From Silurus meridionalis (lineage: Eukaryota; Chordata; Actinopteri; Siluriformes; Siluridae): a stretch of 64,000 nt of DNA. This document shows positions 46,863-58,882 of this stretch, in pieces. The DNA is taken from assembly GCF_014805685.1 (NCBI RefSeq), contig NC_060901.1:20894905-20958904 (forward strand), in the 5' to 3' direction. Under the pieces are notes generated by a model, which was not told where the DNA came from, searched no databases, and worked only from the letters and a program-made list of their open reading frames with translations. Position numbers and translations under genes: made by a program. How positions within the stretch are numbered: the first letter of the stretch is position 1; the number at the start of each line of letters is the position of its first letter.

Positions 46863-47272
46863 CATGTATATTGAGTACATGGGTAGATGCTCATTTTATT
46901 GATTGTGAACTGATCCATAGACAACTAGATGTATGGATAGAGCTGCAGATAGATGAGAGATAAATAAATGAGAAGGTCTCATGATGCACCGTTGCTTCAA
47001 TCCCACACGTCATTTGCATAAAGCCGTGTCCACACTTGTCTCCTCGGCTGCCTCTCACGTTCCTGCAGCGCTATTGTACGGAGCTGTGCTTGCTTTTTAA
47101 AACTGCATCAAAAGGCTGAAAATCAATGGCTGATGGAGCTCGGAGATAAGCAGGAGAATGGCTGGGCCTTTGAAGACCTGCTGCTTGTCTCTGAGGCCTT
47201 GCTTTGCAGATAGCTGGCTATGATTAGCTGTGAGTGGGGTTGGTGTTGCTCTTCATTAGAATTCAGATAGCG
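46863..47272. other. Intergenic, no feature seen
   Basis: Unique sequence. Confidence 0.5.

Positions 47273-47274
<2 letters not shown>

Positions 47275-47333
<59 letters not shown>
47275..47333 (+). repeat. (GT)n microsatellite
   Basis: About 29 units. Confidence 0.95.
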
Positions 47334-47336
<3 letters not shown>

Positions 47337-47815
47337 GCAGAAAGGTCCAGTTTGTAAAGCACTGACCGCTAGATCACATAGACCTATAATCGTGAAGATA
47401 AGAAAAATCATCCTGGATCTTGAAGAACACATCAGACGTTAGCTCTAAGAAAGTGTTATCTCCAGAGTAAGTACACAAATCTTTAATTACTATTATCATT
47501 TTATTTACCAGGCTCTAAATATATTCATCCGTTTGTGAATGCACAGGGAGGCTTATCTTCTGTCCATCTAGAGCAGATAAATAAAGTAGCGACATGCAAG
47601 AGCAACATATCCGTGTCGATCAGATCGAAATCTATTGTGGTCTCATCCGTCAGCAGGTGCTTCTGTCACCTCCAGTCCCCCCTGAGCGAAGCAGAGAATA
47701 CGGAGCGCTCGTCTGGTCATCCAGCAGCTTTCAATCACGGAGCTGCGGGACGCCAGAGCGAGGAGGAGAGAAGGAAAAATCTACTAATCTTGCACACCTG
47801 TTCCTCAACCTGACC
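47334..47815. other. Intergenic, no gene seen
   Basis: Two overlapping plus frames at 47535-47821 are not recognised. Confidence 0.4.
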
Positions 47816-47819
47816 CCCT

Positions 47820-48275
47820 GAAGAGAGACTAAGGAGAGAGATACTGCTGAGAAGAGACTGAAGAGAGTGTGAGTGGAGACTAGGGAAAGATGGCGGAGAG
47901 AAAGAGAGACTGAAAAGAGACTGAAGAGAGATTGAGGAGAGACTGGGGGAAGACGGAGGAGAGATGAAGAGAGTGTGAGTGGAGACTGGGGCGAGACGGG
48001 GGAGAGCTAAAGAGAGACTGAAAAGAGACTGAAGAGAGATTGAGGAGAGACTGGGGAGAGTTGGAGGAGAGATGAGGAGAGTGTGAGTGGAGACTGGGGC
48101 GAGACGGGGGAGAGATGAAGAGAGACTGAAAAGAGACTGAAGAGAGATTGAGGAGAGACTGGGGAGAGAAGGAGGAGAGATGAAGAGAGAGTGAGGGGAG
48201 ACTGGGGAGAGACGGATGAGAGATAAAGTACAAAGTGAGGCGAGACGGAGAAGAGACTAAGGAGAGACTAATTAC
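47820..48275 (+). repeat. AGAGACTGA minisatellite with about 106-bp higher-order unit
   Basis: Basic GAGAGACTGAR units group into a longer repeat marked by GTGTGAGTGGAGACT, which recurs at about 106-bp spacing. Confidence 0.88.
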
Positions 48276-48673
48276 TAATTACGGCTTTCTAACAACAACT
48301 TTTCCTTCATTTCCAGCTGTGAGGCAGAGGCCAATGTATTATAATTTCTATAGTAACAGCCTGTTTTCAGTTTTCTGTACGAAGGCAATTATTTGGCATT
48401 TTTGGAATATTTTGGAATTTTGTTGGGGTAAATAATGGAATTTGGAGGTTTGGGGACAGACGGAGGTGCAACTCAGGCTGCATCACACCATCGGGTCATT
48501 GATTATTTTTCCGTAACGGCGTGTTTTATTCCCTATTTTGCCTCTGAGCTTTTATTACAGTGTTGACTTCCTGCCTGGAGATTAGATACTAAACCTGGAA
48601 GCAAGACAATAATGAAACGTCAAAGAGTCGTATTGAATGTAAACCGTTATTGATTGTGCAGGTGTGAGCACGC

Positions 48674-48675
<2 letters not shown>
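48276..48675. other. Intergenic, no feature seen
   Basis: Unique sequence. Confidence 0.5.
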
Positions 48676-48677
<2 letters not shown>

Positions 48678-48713
<36 letters not shown>

Positions 48714-48799
48714 ATGTGCACACCTTGTTTAAAACCAGGTGACAGGAGATTGATTTGTCTTGTGTTCAACAGACTGTGAGATGATGTGTGTATATGTGC

Positions 48800-48860
<61 letters not shown>

Positions 48861-48996
48861 AAATAGGAATTTAGCTTTAAACGAGATTTCCATACTGAAG
48901 GTTTAATTTATGGCACGCCTGCTCCGCTCCGTTTTGCCGAGTTAGCACTTCACACACTTCCAATTCAGTCGGGTAATGGGCTTGTCTTTGAGCAGC

Positions 48997-49059
<63 letters not shown>

Positions 49060-49064
49060 GTGTG
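48678..49064 (+). repeat. Three (GT)n microsatellites close together
   Basis: GT tracts at about 48678-48710, 48804-48857 and 48998-49064, separated by unique sequence. Confidence 0.93.
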
Positions 49065-49124
49065 TTATACAAATGTACACTATGTTACTTCATGGTCCTT
49101 TCTGGATTAATTGTTCACTTTTTG

Positions 49125-49160
49125 TCCAAAAGTTTGTGGACACAGTTACTTTAATGCCAG
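49125..49160 (-). mobile_element. Tc1-like family A terminus, solitary
   Basis: GTCCAAAAGTTTGTGGACAC with no recognisable body after it. Confidence 0.5.
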
Positions 49161-49283
49161 TGTCCTCTTGCAGGAGATCAAAGCTTCTTTGATCATCCAC
49201 ACTGCAACATCTGCTTCAAGGTGTTGACTTGGTTCACAACAGGACCTGTTGGATGTGTGGGATAAACAAGTCTAATCTATGCA

Positions 49284-49410
49284 AGATCTCAGAACAGGAT
49301 TTAGAAGGTTTGCTGCTAATGTCCTGGTGCCAGATTCCATAGCCTGCCTTCAGAGTTCTGCTAGAGTCCAGGCTTTGATAGATCAAAGCCGTTTTGGAAG
49401 TACAGTATGC
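49284..49410 (+). mobile_element. Tc1-like relic, family C (transposase C-terminus)
   Basis: GTCCTGGTGCCAGATTCCAT, TAGCCTGCCTTCAGAGTTCT and AAAGCCGTTTTGGAAGTAC follow a common fish Tc1-like repeat (LVPDTTxHxFRGLVESxP...AVLxAQ); here it is shifted and cut off. Confidence 0.6.
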
Positions 49411-49985
49411 CTGTGTATGTGTGTGTGTGTGTGCCTGTGTGTGTGTGCTTTCTCATACTGTGCTGTGAAAGTATAGATGATATTGGGTCCTGGTAATTGC
49501 ATTAAAGCTATAAAACTAGTCATTGGCCTTCTCCACTCTCTGAATTTATGACAGGATCTGCTGTGGAGCCCCTGAAGCAATGACCCTCAGCCTTCAGAAG
49601 GAGCAGAAACCTGTAGAGAAGGTGTTCTCCATCGCGATTGTGTCCCAAAGCGAGAGAAATCATTTGTCCATGCTGTGTTCCTTCCATTACTGTCCTCAAC
49701 CCATCATTTTTCAAAGTAGCAGGAGAGCAAAAGCTTCTCACACACACACACAAACACAGCCATACTATAATGACTTATACACATTGAAATGTGTACCACA
49801 TGATTGCTCTCAAACTCCATAATGCACATGAACCTCTGCTTCATTACACAAATCCATCCTCACTCCCATTCAACACTTCCTGTGTCCACGCTTTCGATAC
49901 GAACAGAGCAGGAAGGAAATGAGGTAAAAGGTGATTCATCTCCTCTGCAGTAGCTTTGCCACTGGGCTGATTGCTGCCACCATTA
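49411..49985. other. Intergenic, no gene seen
   Basis: Short GT and CA runs; no recognised frame. Confidence 0.4.
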
Positions 49986-49986
49986 G

Positions 49987-49987
<1 letters not shown>

Positions 49988-50048
<61 letters not shown>
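49988..50048 (+). repeat. (GT)n microsatellite
   Basis: About 30 units. Confidence 0.95.
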
Positions 50049-50055
<7 letters not shown>

Positions 50056-50194
50056 ATGTGCGTCACTGCCATAAGGATCAGCAAAATCCCAGTCTGTATC
50101 ACACACCCTCTCTGATCTACATACCGATGTTCTCGTTTTGTTTGGGTATACACACCTTCATCCACCTTCACTAATCTTCTCGACCATCCACCAA

Positions 50195-50425
50195 GAATTG
50201 CAGAAGCATGAAATATTTCCTTCTTCCTTGTGGAAAATCTCGAATGGCCTGCTCAAGATTCCAAACCCTATTTGGGATGAATGTGAACACCACCCCAGGC
50301 CTCCTCACCTACCCGACTTTACTAAAAAGTAAATCTCCACAAAATTGAGTGGAACATCTTCCCAGAAGCAAAGAGCTCATAATCATAGACTCCCTGTGGA
50401 ATGAGATGTTCCAAAAGTACCACAT
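50195..50425 (+). mobile_element. Tc1-like relic, family A, 3' half
   Basis: AATCTCGAATGGCCTGCTCA, AACCCTATTTGGGATGAATG, CACCCCAGGCCTCCTCACCT and GTGGAACATCTTCCCAGAAG are clear; the end is lost. Confidence 0.75.
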
Positions 50426-50900
50426 ACAATAACAGATCACCATCTCCCCCGTGTTTTATGGTGATGTCTTGTCCTTTTTTTTCACCTGGCAGACATCGAG
50501 GTTCCACTGATTCTTCGTTCTACAACAGTCAGAGAGAGAAGACCCAGATGCGGCAACCTTTTACACCTGGAATGTAGCACAGCTTTTTATAGCATATAAC
50601 ATTAAAGCTGGTGTAGGAGCTAACCGTCAGATCGATCAGTCTGCCCTGAACATCACGAACTTTTCCTCATTCTGCTCGAACACCTGTTTCAATTGTGTTT
50701 TTAGGCTCACACAGAGCTCCACAAACCCAAGCTCCAGATGCAACACTGTAGATCATAAGAACAGATGAGTCCAACAGCATCCAAAAGGTTTCACTCCGAG
50801 TCATGATGGTTTGGGTTCATCCCAATAGAACCTGCTGTAGCTCCGGCACATATCTGACTAAACCTGCTTTGTTCCAGACATCATACTTTCCTGCATGCAC
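50426..50900. other. Intergenic, no gene seen
   Basis: Unique sequence. Confidence 0.45.
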
Positions 50901-50901
50901 A

Positions 50902-51565
50902 ATGCACAACTGCATCAAGCACACCTGCAACAACACTGCACACCTGCAACAACACTGCACACCAACACTGCACACCTGCAACAACACTGCACACCTGCAG
51001 CAACACTGCACACCTGCAACAGCACTGCACACCTGCACCCCTGCACACCTAGAACGCTGCACACCTGCAACAACACTGCACACCTGCACCCCTGCACACC
51101 TAGAACACTGCACACCTGCAACAACACTGCACACCTGCAACAACAATGCACACCTGCAGCAACAGTGCACCCCTGCAGCAACACTGCACACCTGCAACAA
51201 CACTGCACACCTGCACCCCTGCACACCTAGAACACTGCACACCTGCAACAACACTGCACACCTGCAACAACAATGCACACCTGCAGCAACAGTGCACCCC
51301 TGCAGCAACACTGCACACCTGCAACAACACTGCACACCTGCACCCCTGCACACCTAGAACACTGCACACCTGCAACAACACTGCACACCTGCAACAACAC
51401 TGCACACCTGCAACAACACTGCACAACTGCACCCCTGCACACCTAGTACACTGCACACTTGCAACAACACTGCACACCTAGAACACTGCACACCTGCATA
51501 ATTAAACATGGTATGTCTGACACTGCACACCTGTAACACTGCACACCTGCATAATTGAACATGGT
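50902..51565 (+). repeat. Minisatellite, 19-bp unit CTGCACACCTGCAACAACA
   Basis: Units are interrupted at intervals by CCCTGCACACCTAGAACA, making a higher-order repeat of about 130 bp. Because 19 is not a multiple of three, every frame is open on both strands and repeats every 19 residues (HTCNNTAHLQQHCTPATTL); these are artefacts. Confidence 0.93.
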
Positions 51566-52540
51566 AAATCCGTGACACTGCACACACTGCAAACCCACAA
51601 CACTAACTATAGAATGCAATCACATCTGCAACACTACACAACTGTGAAACTTTGCAAATCTAACACTGCATAACTGTTACATAACACAACTGTAATGCCA
51701 CACATCTGTAACAAGCCACACGTTTCACTGATTTACAGATTCACTTGCTGTTTCAATTTACTTGCCCTGCTTGGTTATGGCGAAGTTTTTATGTTTTTAA
51801 TCCAAATGGCTCCATGAGAAAGCCACTTTAAACATCTCATACTTGGATAAAAGGTTCAGCTTTTTGTCACTATTCCTGCACATAAAGCCAAAAACCTGAG
51901 CCTGGGTCCTTCTTTTTACCAGTAACTGTCTATCTACATGTCAAAACCCCTTCAAGCCTATAAAACAGTTCTGTACGCTAAACTCAGCTTTATCAAGCCA
52001 ACATCGAAGTTTGCCATGAAGAACTTTAGCTCTCTACTTAGAGGTTAATGTTTTAATAAATAGACAGAGGACGTGTCTCGGTTGGGGGAGTGAGGGGTGA
52101 AAATGTAGTTCTCACCAAGAAAAGAGCAGTTTAATGGAAAATGTCAACTGAGTAAATGAAAATTTGATTCTCTCTTCATGAGAAGGCCAAACTGTTGCCT
52201 GATGACATCTGCAATCTGCAGCCCAGACCATCTTTGTTTAATTTTCCACTTGACTAAATCTGAATCAGTGGAAATGTAAAGCCTGCCAACCTCGACTCTG
52301 AACACGAACAGTTGGGCATTACGGCTGAAAGTCATTCCATTCACCTGCTTTTTCTAACTGCTGGTCCATAATAAGGTCTAACTGAGCTGCACTGAGCTGC
52401 ACTGAGCTGCAGGTTCGAGAAGAATGAAACATCCACTCTAAATGAAAATTTATATTTACAAATTATCCTGTGATCTTCATTGAAAGATTTATTTGAGATT
52501 TATATTTAATTCCATTCATGAAAAAAAATCAATGCAACAT
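51566..52540. other. Intergenic; decayed edge of the array, then unique
   Basis: CACAACTGTAA phrases thin out to 51725. A (CTGCACTGAG)3 mini-repeat lies at 52383-52412. Confidence 0.6.
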
Positions 52541-52542
52541 AG

Positions 52543-53112
52543 GCACATCTGCACCCCTGCACAATGCACACTGTACTCCTGAAACACGACACACCTGTAA
52601 CACTGTACTCCTGCAACAACACACCTGTAACATGGAACACGTAACACGGCACACCTGTAACATTGTATTCCTGTAACACCACAAATGTAATACGGCACAC
52701 CTGTAACACGGCACACCTTTAACAACACACCTGTAACACAGTCCTTTTTTAACAACACACCTGTAATACGGCACACCTGTAACAACACACCTGTAACATG
52801 GCACAAATGTAGCACGGCACACTTGTAACACTGCATTTCTGTAACACCACTCCTGTAATACGGCACACCTCTAACACAGTACACCTGTAACAACAGACCC
52901 GTAACATATCCAACATTGCACATCTGCAACAACACATCTGTAACACTGCATAACCATGACAGTGCAAACCTCTAATGCAACAACAATAACATGGCACACC
53001 TGTAACACACATGTAACACTGCACACCTGTAACAGGCCACAGTTCAACATTACATATGTAACATGGCAGATCTGTAACAAGGCACAGCTGTAACACTGCA
53101 CATCTGTAACAC
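52543..53112 (+). repeat. Minisatellite, about 16-bp unit GGCACACCTGTAACAC
   Basis: Degenerate relative of the 19-bp array: ACACCTGTAACA replaces ACACCTGCAACA. Minus frames rich in C, V and Y are artefacts. Confidence 0.88.
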
Positions 53113-54155
53113 TCCTTAACCGCAGCTACAGCTCTTGCGCCATCTTCACCTAAAGAAAGAGATGCAGCAGAGCTTTATTCCTATAATCTGTCCGATCTCA
53201 TGTGTGTGCTCAGATTCAACAGATCAAACATCCAAACCCCTTCAGCTTTGAGACTAGTCTCATAGTCTTGTTCATCGATGACTACGGATCATATTTCCTT
53301 TCACATCGCTGGAAACCGAGCAGCAGATTCACACCGGAATTGTTTAACACCTACAAATATTTATTTTCATCGATCCAGTCGTTAAACCAAGAACGGATCC
53401 ATTTTTGTTAAGGAAAGAAAACTAAGCATTAAATTCCGACATTTCTCATGCATAGCTCCTGAAAGAAATATTGTAGATTTGCGGTTTGTCATGAATAGGT
53501 TTTAGTGATCATGTGCGTATGCTTTACTTTAGGTTCCTATAGAAGCGCCATGTGGTTTTGTGTGAAAGTTGTAAGTAGATTTAGATCACGGCTCCATGCT
53601 GTCCCTGAAGGGAGAAAAAATCGGTCCATTTGAATTCCCAGTGATGGAGGAGATCCAATTATTTATTTAAGCTCTCTGTAATTTGAGGGGTTTTTTTTAT
53701 TATCTGTATAAAGTATAAAGCAGCCTTGGGGTCTGCACTAACCTCCTGCTCCATCACCATCACCGAGATGAGAATAGAAAGAGACAAGAAAAAGAAGAGG
53801 AAAAAAAAAGAAGAAGGGATGCAATTCCCGAAAAAAATGCAACTTCTTTCATCTCGTTATTTATTTTTTTTCGTTGTTGTTTTTTCACAGGGTCGCTCGT
53901 GTATCGATCTCGCTTTGTTTGGAGACGTCGGTTATGTTGCGGCTTGTGGATTGTGTACACGCTGCGTTAGACTTCGAGGACCCTATCAAGCGAGAACCCT
54001 TTGCCATCCTTCGTGCGAAGGCTCACGTCCGATCGCTGCAGCTTCAGATCTTTTAGTTCATTGATTTCCTTTCAAGGCACAACAACTAATGTGTCACTTT
54101 ATTGTCTGTCCGATGTCCTGTTAGGTAGCTGCCATCATCTTGCCAGCTTCCTCTT
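53113..54155. other. Intergenic; unrecognised 112-codon frame
   Basis: The plus frame 53726-54064 has a lysine-rich first third from AG-rich DNA. A TTTTTTTCACAG at 53880-53891 looks like a splice acceptor before it continues, but neither frame after it is recognised. Confidence 0.3.
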
Positions 54156-54157
54156 CC

Positions 54158-54182
54158 TGTGTGTGTGTGTGTGTGTGTGTGT
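54158..54182 (+). repeat. (GT)n microsatellite
   Basis: About 12 units. Confidence 0.9.
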
Positions 54183-54214
54183 ATGTATCAGGTATGGGGT
54201 TTTTAGTTTCGATT

Positions 54215-54300
54215 TGCGCTTCTAATGAGCTCCACTCCTCTGAGAAGATGTTCCACTAGACTTTGGCACTTTGCGAGATTTCAAAGACCATTTTCACGTT
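54215..54300 (-). mobile_element. Tc1-like relic, family A, antisense piece
   Basis: CTAATGAGCTCCACTCCTCT and GAAGATGTTCCACTAGACTT are the VEHLPRR region in antisense. Confidence 0.65.
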
Positions 54301-54494
54301 GGAACATGACAATGCTGCTTTCAATGGCTTCATTCTCATTCCACATTCCATGAGCAGGATTGAAGCAGGCCAGAATCGAGTTTGGAATTGAGCTTCAAGA
54401 TCTGCATTGGCTTTTAGATATTTTGATTAATGGTTGCGATTTGTTTCTAAAGCAAATTATAAGAATGTAATCTGACAAAAAGATTTCCTTCTTG

Positions 54495-54752
54495 AAGATC
54501 ATTTAGTCTCCATTTGCTCCATAAGTTCCATTCTTCTGTAGATTTTGTGAGATTTTATTCAGCCACAGGTAGAGGTAGGTGAGAAAGTGAGAAGGTCCGA
54601 TGTGGTGTTCACATTCATCCCAAAGTTGTCCAATAGGTTTTGAGCTCTATAGCTCAAGCTCAAGATCTTCCACACAAATCCAACTCATTGGAAAAAGTAT
54701 GTCTTCAAGGAACTAGCTTTGTGCAGAGGAGCACAGGTTTGAGTCTTCTAGT
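54495..54752 (-). mobile_element. Tc1-like relic, family A, antisense
   Basis: From AGTCTCCATTTGCTCCATAA through GTAGGTGAGAAAGTGAGAAG, CACATTCATCCCAAAGTTGT, GAGCTCTATAG to CACAGGTTTGAGTCTTCTAG. It stops at the mariner-like terminus. Confidence 0.72.
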
Positions 54753-54754
54753 TT

Positions 54755-54844
54755 GGTGCTCCCTGTGACTGTGCGTGAAGCCTTCTGCTGCCATCTGTTG
54801 GCATGTTACAAAACTAGTCGAGACTTTTTGATACCACCACGTAT
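54755..54844 (-). mobile_element. Mariner-like terminus, second copy
   Basis: GGTGCTCCCTGTGACTGTGC ... AAAACTAGTC ... ACTTTTTGATACCACCACGT matches 19791-19872, with a 9-bp insertion (AAGCCTTCT). Confidence 0.6.
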
Positions 54845-55815
54845 CATGAATTTGTATATAATGAAATCGAAGCTGTCGGCTTTAATCACGCTGATAAGGA
54901 GCACAAGATCTTGGCCGTGAAGCTGTGGATCTCCACGGAGGAATTTTCACCCGATTATTCTTCGGCTATGCAAAATGAATCGGCTTGCTCTCTCAAACAC
55001 AAGCCATAAACATCTCTCTCGGAATTCTCTCGTCTGTACTTCACTTGAGGACTGAATGGGGACGATGACACTCGGGGTAAGAGGACCTTAAGAGCTGCAC
55101 CGAGTCCCTGCAGTGCAGAAGAATCACATCCTCACACCCGTCGTGCCACAAATTATCAATGCGACTCAGTTCCAATGAATTTCTCTCCGTTGCTTTTTTC
55201 GCCCCGAAACTCGGAGCTTCAGCTTGAACTGCGAGCTCGTTTAACTTCGCTGAAGATGATGTAACGGAAAAGCAACCGCATCGATCCCGAGCACCTTAGC
55301 ATCCTTTTCACACACATCAAATACGCTGTTGGATTAGACAGTGAGTGTTTATTGATCCAGGATAAAGAACACGATTGTCCTTTAAATGCTCCAACCTGCT
55401 TTTCTTTCTGCAGGAGAATAAAATATGGCATGTAGATTTCTCATTATTGGAATTAGACTGTAGATTGAATCTTCTGTAGATGTTTCCCCAGAATGTTGAT
55501 CTGATGGAGGGCAGGTTTCCTGGAATATTCCTCTCAATCATGGATGTTTTGCTTGCCAGCTAACCAGAGCCAGGAGTGGCCATGAAACATGTGTAACAAA
55601 TTCAATCCATGTTTTGTTTTCTCACAAACATTAAGTGGCAGACCTCAAGTTTGTTTAGTCTCCGCCTCGTGTCACTGCGGCTACTCGACCCGTAACGTTA
55701 AACACATTAAAACATTACCAATTCCTGTCATCCCCAACGTTTTTACGGCATTCTAGCGATATGGATTTGTTTTGTGTTTTATTAACAGCTGGGGTTAATT
55801 TAACATAATAATTGT
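54845..55815. other. Intergenic, no gene seen
   Basis: Unique sequence. Confidence 0.5.
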
Positions 55816-55818
55816 ATG

Positions 55819-55843
55819 ACACACACACACACACACACACACA
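55819..55843 (+). repeat. (CA)n microsatellite
   Basis: About 12 units, followed by an AT-rich stretch (55860-56080) with AATTNAATT phrases. Confidence 0.9.
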
Positions 55844-56080
55844 CCTGTATTACCTAAATGGGGTCTAAAAAATTTTAACTTAAATTAATTCAATTGGCAC
55901 AAAGTAAATTGTTTAAATAAAATTAAATAAATTGAAAAATCACTCAATTTAATAAAAAAGAAACAAACAATTATTGCATTAATTCAATTTATTTAATTGT
56001 AAAAAAATTGTAAAAAAAAATTTTGATTGTTGATGTTCATAATTGTTAATATTATAAAAAAAAACAACAACAAAAAAATA

Positions 56081-57305
56081 ATCATTTGTTTTGCATGTCG
56101 CTCCCTAGCTGTACCGAAATTGTCGAGGACCGTGACTTAAAACCGAGGTACATACCAAATGGTGAATTTTGTGTAAATCTAACCAGGTTATTTATTCATA
56201 TAAATTCTGCTTAATGTAGATAACTGAATATCATGATACATGACCAGTATCTGCCAGATGTTCCTCCAGCTCATTTAGGTTTCTTGGAGGCCGATGGACA
56301 TCCTGATTTTGGGAATGTCGCATCTATGATGCATCTATTTTCTTTCACAATGATACATATTCTCGAGCTCTTGATGGACCACGCTTTAGCATCAGGATTA
56401 AACGAAAGCGAGATGTTTTCAAAAGATTCCTACAGAATTGCAGCAGATATATAGGATTATTAAGTGTTCATATGCTTGAACGTAATTGGTGGATTCAGAA
56501 AGTGGACTCATGGCTTATTATGGAACCAGATTATGACATGCAAACCTTTTTCTGGTCCTCAATTGATCATTTGTGGTCGTTAGCTCACATTAACAATGCT
56601 GATTTTTGGGATCCTGTGTGTCGATATATATTGCTAAAATGAATACAAATACAAATTAAGTACTTTGAATCGATAAACCCGATCGTATTGCCCTGCGTCG
56701 AGAATCGCGGCAGAGAAACACGTTTCGAATGCAGTCTTTATGCGAGCGGAGCAGAAGAGAGTCCACCGCTTTCCTTCTCGTCATCGTGAGCCGGCTCATT
56801 TGATTAAAAAAAGCAGAGAACTCGGCCCAATTTCACAGCACCGTGACCCCGTATGCGCCATTAATGCAGAGCCCGTAGCATCTTCTACGTGGTGCGCACT
56901 CAATTTATCCAGCGAGTTCTGGCCTGACGGAGAAAATCAGCTTTCTCTACAACACCCCCACAACCCTAAAACCCCCCAACCCTTCGTCATAGAGGCAGAA
57001 AATTAACGGTTTAATTTCCGCTGAGCTCGTAGTGAAGGAGGAGGAAGAAAAAAAAAAACGTGCAGCTACAGATCGACAGTCAGCACTTTTTCCTGCTACA
57101 GCGTTAGAATATCCAAACGGAAAACGAAGGATTGCTGGCAATAGAATCCACGCTGGCGGGATGGATTTATAGCTTTATAATAATTATAATAATAATATCA
57201 TTATCAGATAAGAAGACGGAGCTCTGCGAGGATGAAATGAAACTCTGATCATGAAGTAATAGTTTTTTAGAGGATAGTGATGCATGAAGGACAATGGATC
57301 CTTCA
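56081..57305. other. Intergenic, no gene seen
   Basis: A plus frame at 56233-56454 and one at 56740-57006 are not recognised. Confidence 0.4.
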
Positions 57306-57309
57306 GAAT

Positions 57310-57800
57310 TTTCTCTGAACCTCAAGATGATGTTCCACTAAATTTTGTGGAGATTCGCAAGATTTCGTTCAACCACATAGTGAAGTACTGATGTAGGCGA
57401 GGAAGTAAGAAGGTGGCATTCCAATTTACATTAATGGCATTTTAAAGACACCAATATGCCAAAGGGCCCAACAGTGACCCTTGGTGGTGCTGAGATTCGA
57501 ATTTGTGACCTTCCAATCCAGAATCCAAAGCTGAGCTGCCACCTTCCACCCTAAACCATCCCAAAGATGTTCAATAGCATGCCACTCAAGATCTTTCACA
57601 CACATTTAACCCATGGAAAGCAGATCTTCATGGAGCTGGATTTGTGCACAGGGTGTATTGTCAACTTGTCTCCAAGTTCACATGAAGGGAACATGTCAAG
57701 CTCCTGCAACCAGAGATGTCCTACACGACTGTGTGGCTCTAAAATTGTAGTTAGGAGGACATATTGCTGGAAAAATCAGGCGTCTGCATACTTTTCGCAA
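57310..57800 (-). mobile_element. Tc1-like relic, family A, split by a SINE
   Basis: The antisense 3' part (57318-57418: GATGTTCCACTAAATTTTGT, GATGTAGGCGAGGAAG) and 5' part (57552-57795: CCACTCAAGATCTTTCACAC, GGAAAGCAGATCTTCATGGA, TGCTGGAAAAATCAGGCGTC) are collinear with the family and flank the SINE. Confidence 0.75.
57425..57552 (-). mobile_element. SINE inserted in a Tc1-like relic
   Basis: AAGGGCCCAACAGTGACCCT, TGGTGCTGAGATTCGAATTT and GTGACCTTCCAATCCAGAAT are the SINE body and B box (AAATTCGAATC) in antisense. Confidence 0.7.
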
Positions 57801-58575
57801 AACCGCGTAGGTCTTTTAGCTTCTCCGGGCTGCGTTTCTGCAGCTGCATTCATCTCGTTACGTCTTCATCCTGGACTGTAAGCTTTAATTGCTTCATATT
57901 GATTTTGTCCTCGAGCTGTGCTGCTTTTCTTACCTGTGTTTGTTTATTACTTTCTCCAGGACGCTGTGTTACTGCTTAACAGTCTGCCCAGGAACGGGAA
58001 CAGCTGCGATGGTATGCTAACTGCGAACCGAATTGTATACACACACACAACGTGACCAATTACAATCCCGAGATATTGACGTCGGGAAGCCAAGCGTGGA
58101 AGCACGGAGTGAATCAAGAGGGCGTAGGGAACAATCCATGATTTTATTTATTTATCTCTTTTTTTTCTTCTTCTTCAATGGCATCAATACAAATGAAGAT
58201 GTAATTGCGTCTCTCATTTGCAGGGGTCTGATGGAGGTGTGTTGTCCACAGGAGCATATTTTCTTTTCCTTTTTTTTCTTAGTGTTATTTAAATAAAAAC
58301 CTCAGCTTTTTTATGTTTGCGCATAAATTCAGGTTTCGTATCTCGATCGTGGGAAATAAACATCGTGTAAAGTAAATATAATGTTTATTTCAGCCTCTGG
58401 CTAAAAGAGTTAATTAGCTATGCTTTAGAAATAAATATATAAATAAATTTGTAAAGGCTTCAGATTTGACACGGTTTTCCCCGCAGAAAAAGGATTCCTA
58501 ACGTAGATGTGCCTTTTTTTCGTCTGAAAGTTTCTTCCGTTTAAACACAGAGACCTACAACTTATATATTAAAGC
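57801..58575. other. Intergenic, no gene seen
   Basis: Unique sequence. Confidence 0.45.
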
Positions 58576-58577
58576 CT

Positions 58578-58882
58578 AAAAGTATTAGGACACCTGCGTT
58601 TTTCTTCCCATATATGCTCTTCTCCAAACTGTTCCCACAAAGTTGTAGGTACACAATTGTATTAGAGGTCTTATGGATGCAGGAGCATGACATTTTCCCT
58701 TCACTTGAGATGACTAGGAGCACAAAGGCAGCTTAATGAAGATATTGACAAATCTACACAAAAATCTATTGAAACATCTTCCCAGAAGAGTGGAGCTCAT
58801 TATAAAAGCAAATGTAGAATAGGATGATCAAAAAGAAACAATTGTATGGTCAGTTGTCACACAAGTTTTTGGCAAAATATAG
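58578..58882 (+). mobile_element. Tc1-like relic, family A, both ends present
   Basis: The 5' end AAAAGTATTAGGACACCTGC and 3' end GTCACACAAGTTTTTGGCAA frame a 305-bp deletion derivative that keeps CATCTTCCCAGAAGAGTGGA. Confidence 0.82.

Noticed and set aside
46425..46963. 135-residue frame of DGWM repeats
   Set aside because: Translation of (GGAT)n.
50803..51587. Open frames of up to 184 codons on both strands, Cys- or Thr-rich
   Set aside because: Product of a 19-bp tandem repeat read in every frame.
53726..54064. 112-codon frame with a splice-acceptor-like site inside
   Set aside because: The first third is low-complexity Lys, the rest matches nothing I recognise, and no second exon is visible.
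56233..56454. 73-codon frame beginning MIHDQYLPDVPPAHLGFLEA
   Set aside because: It looked protein-like at first, but I recognise no family and see no splice sites around it.
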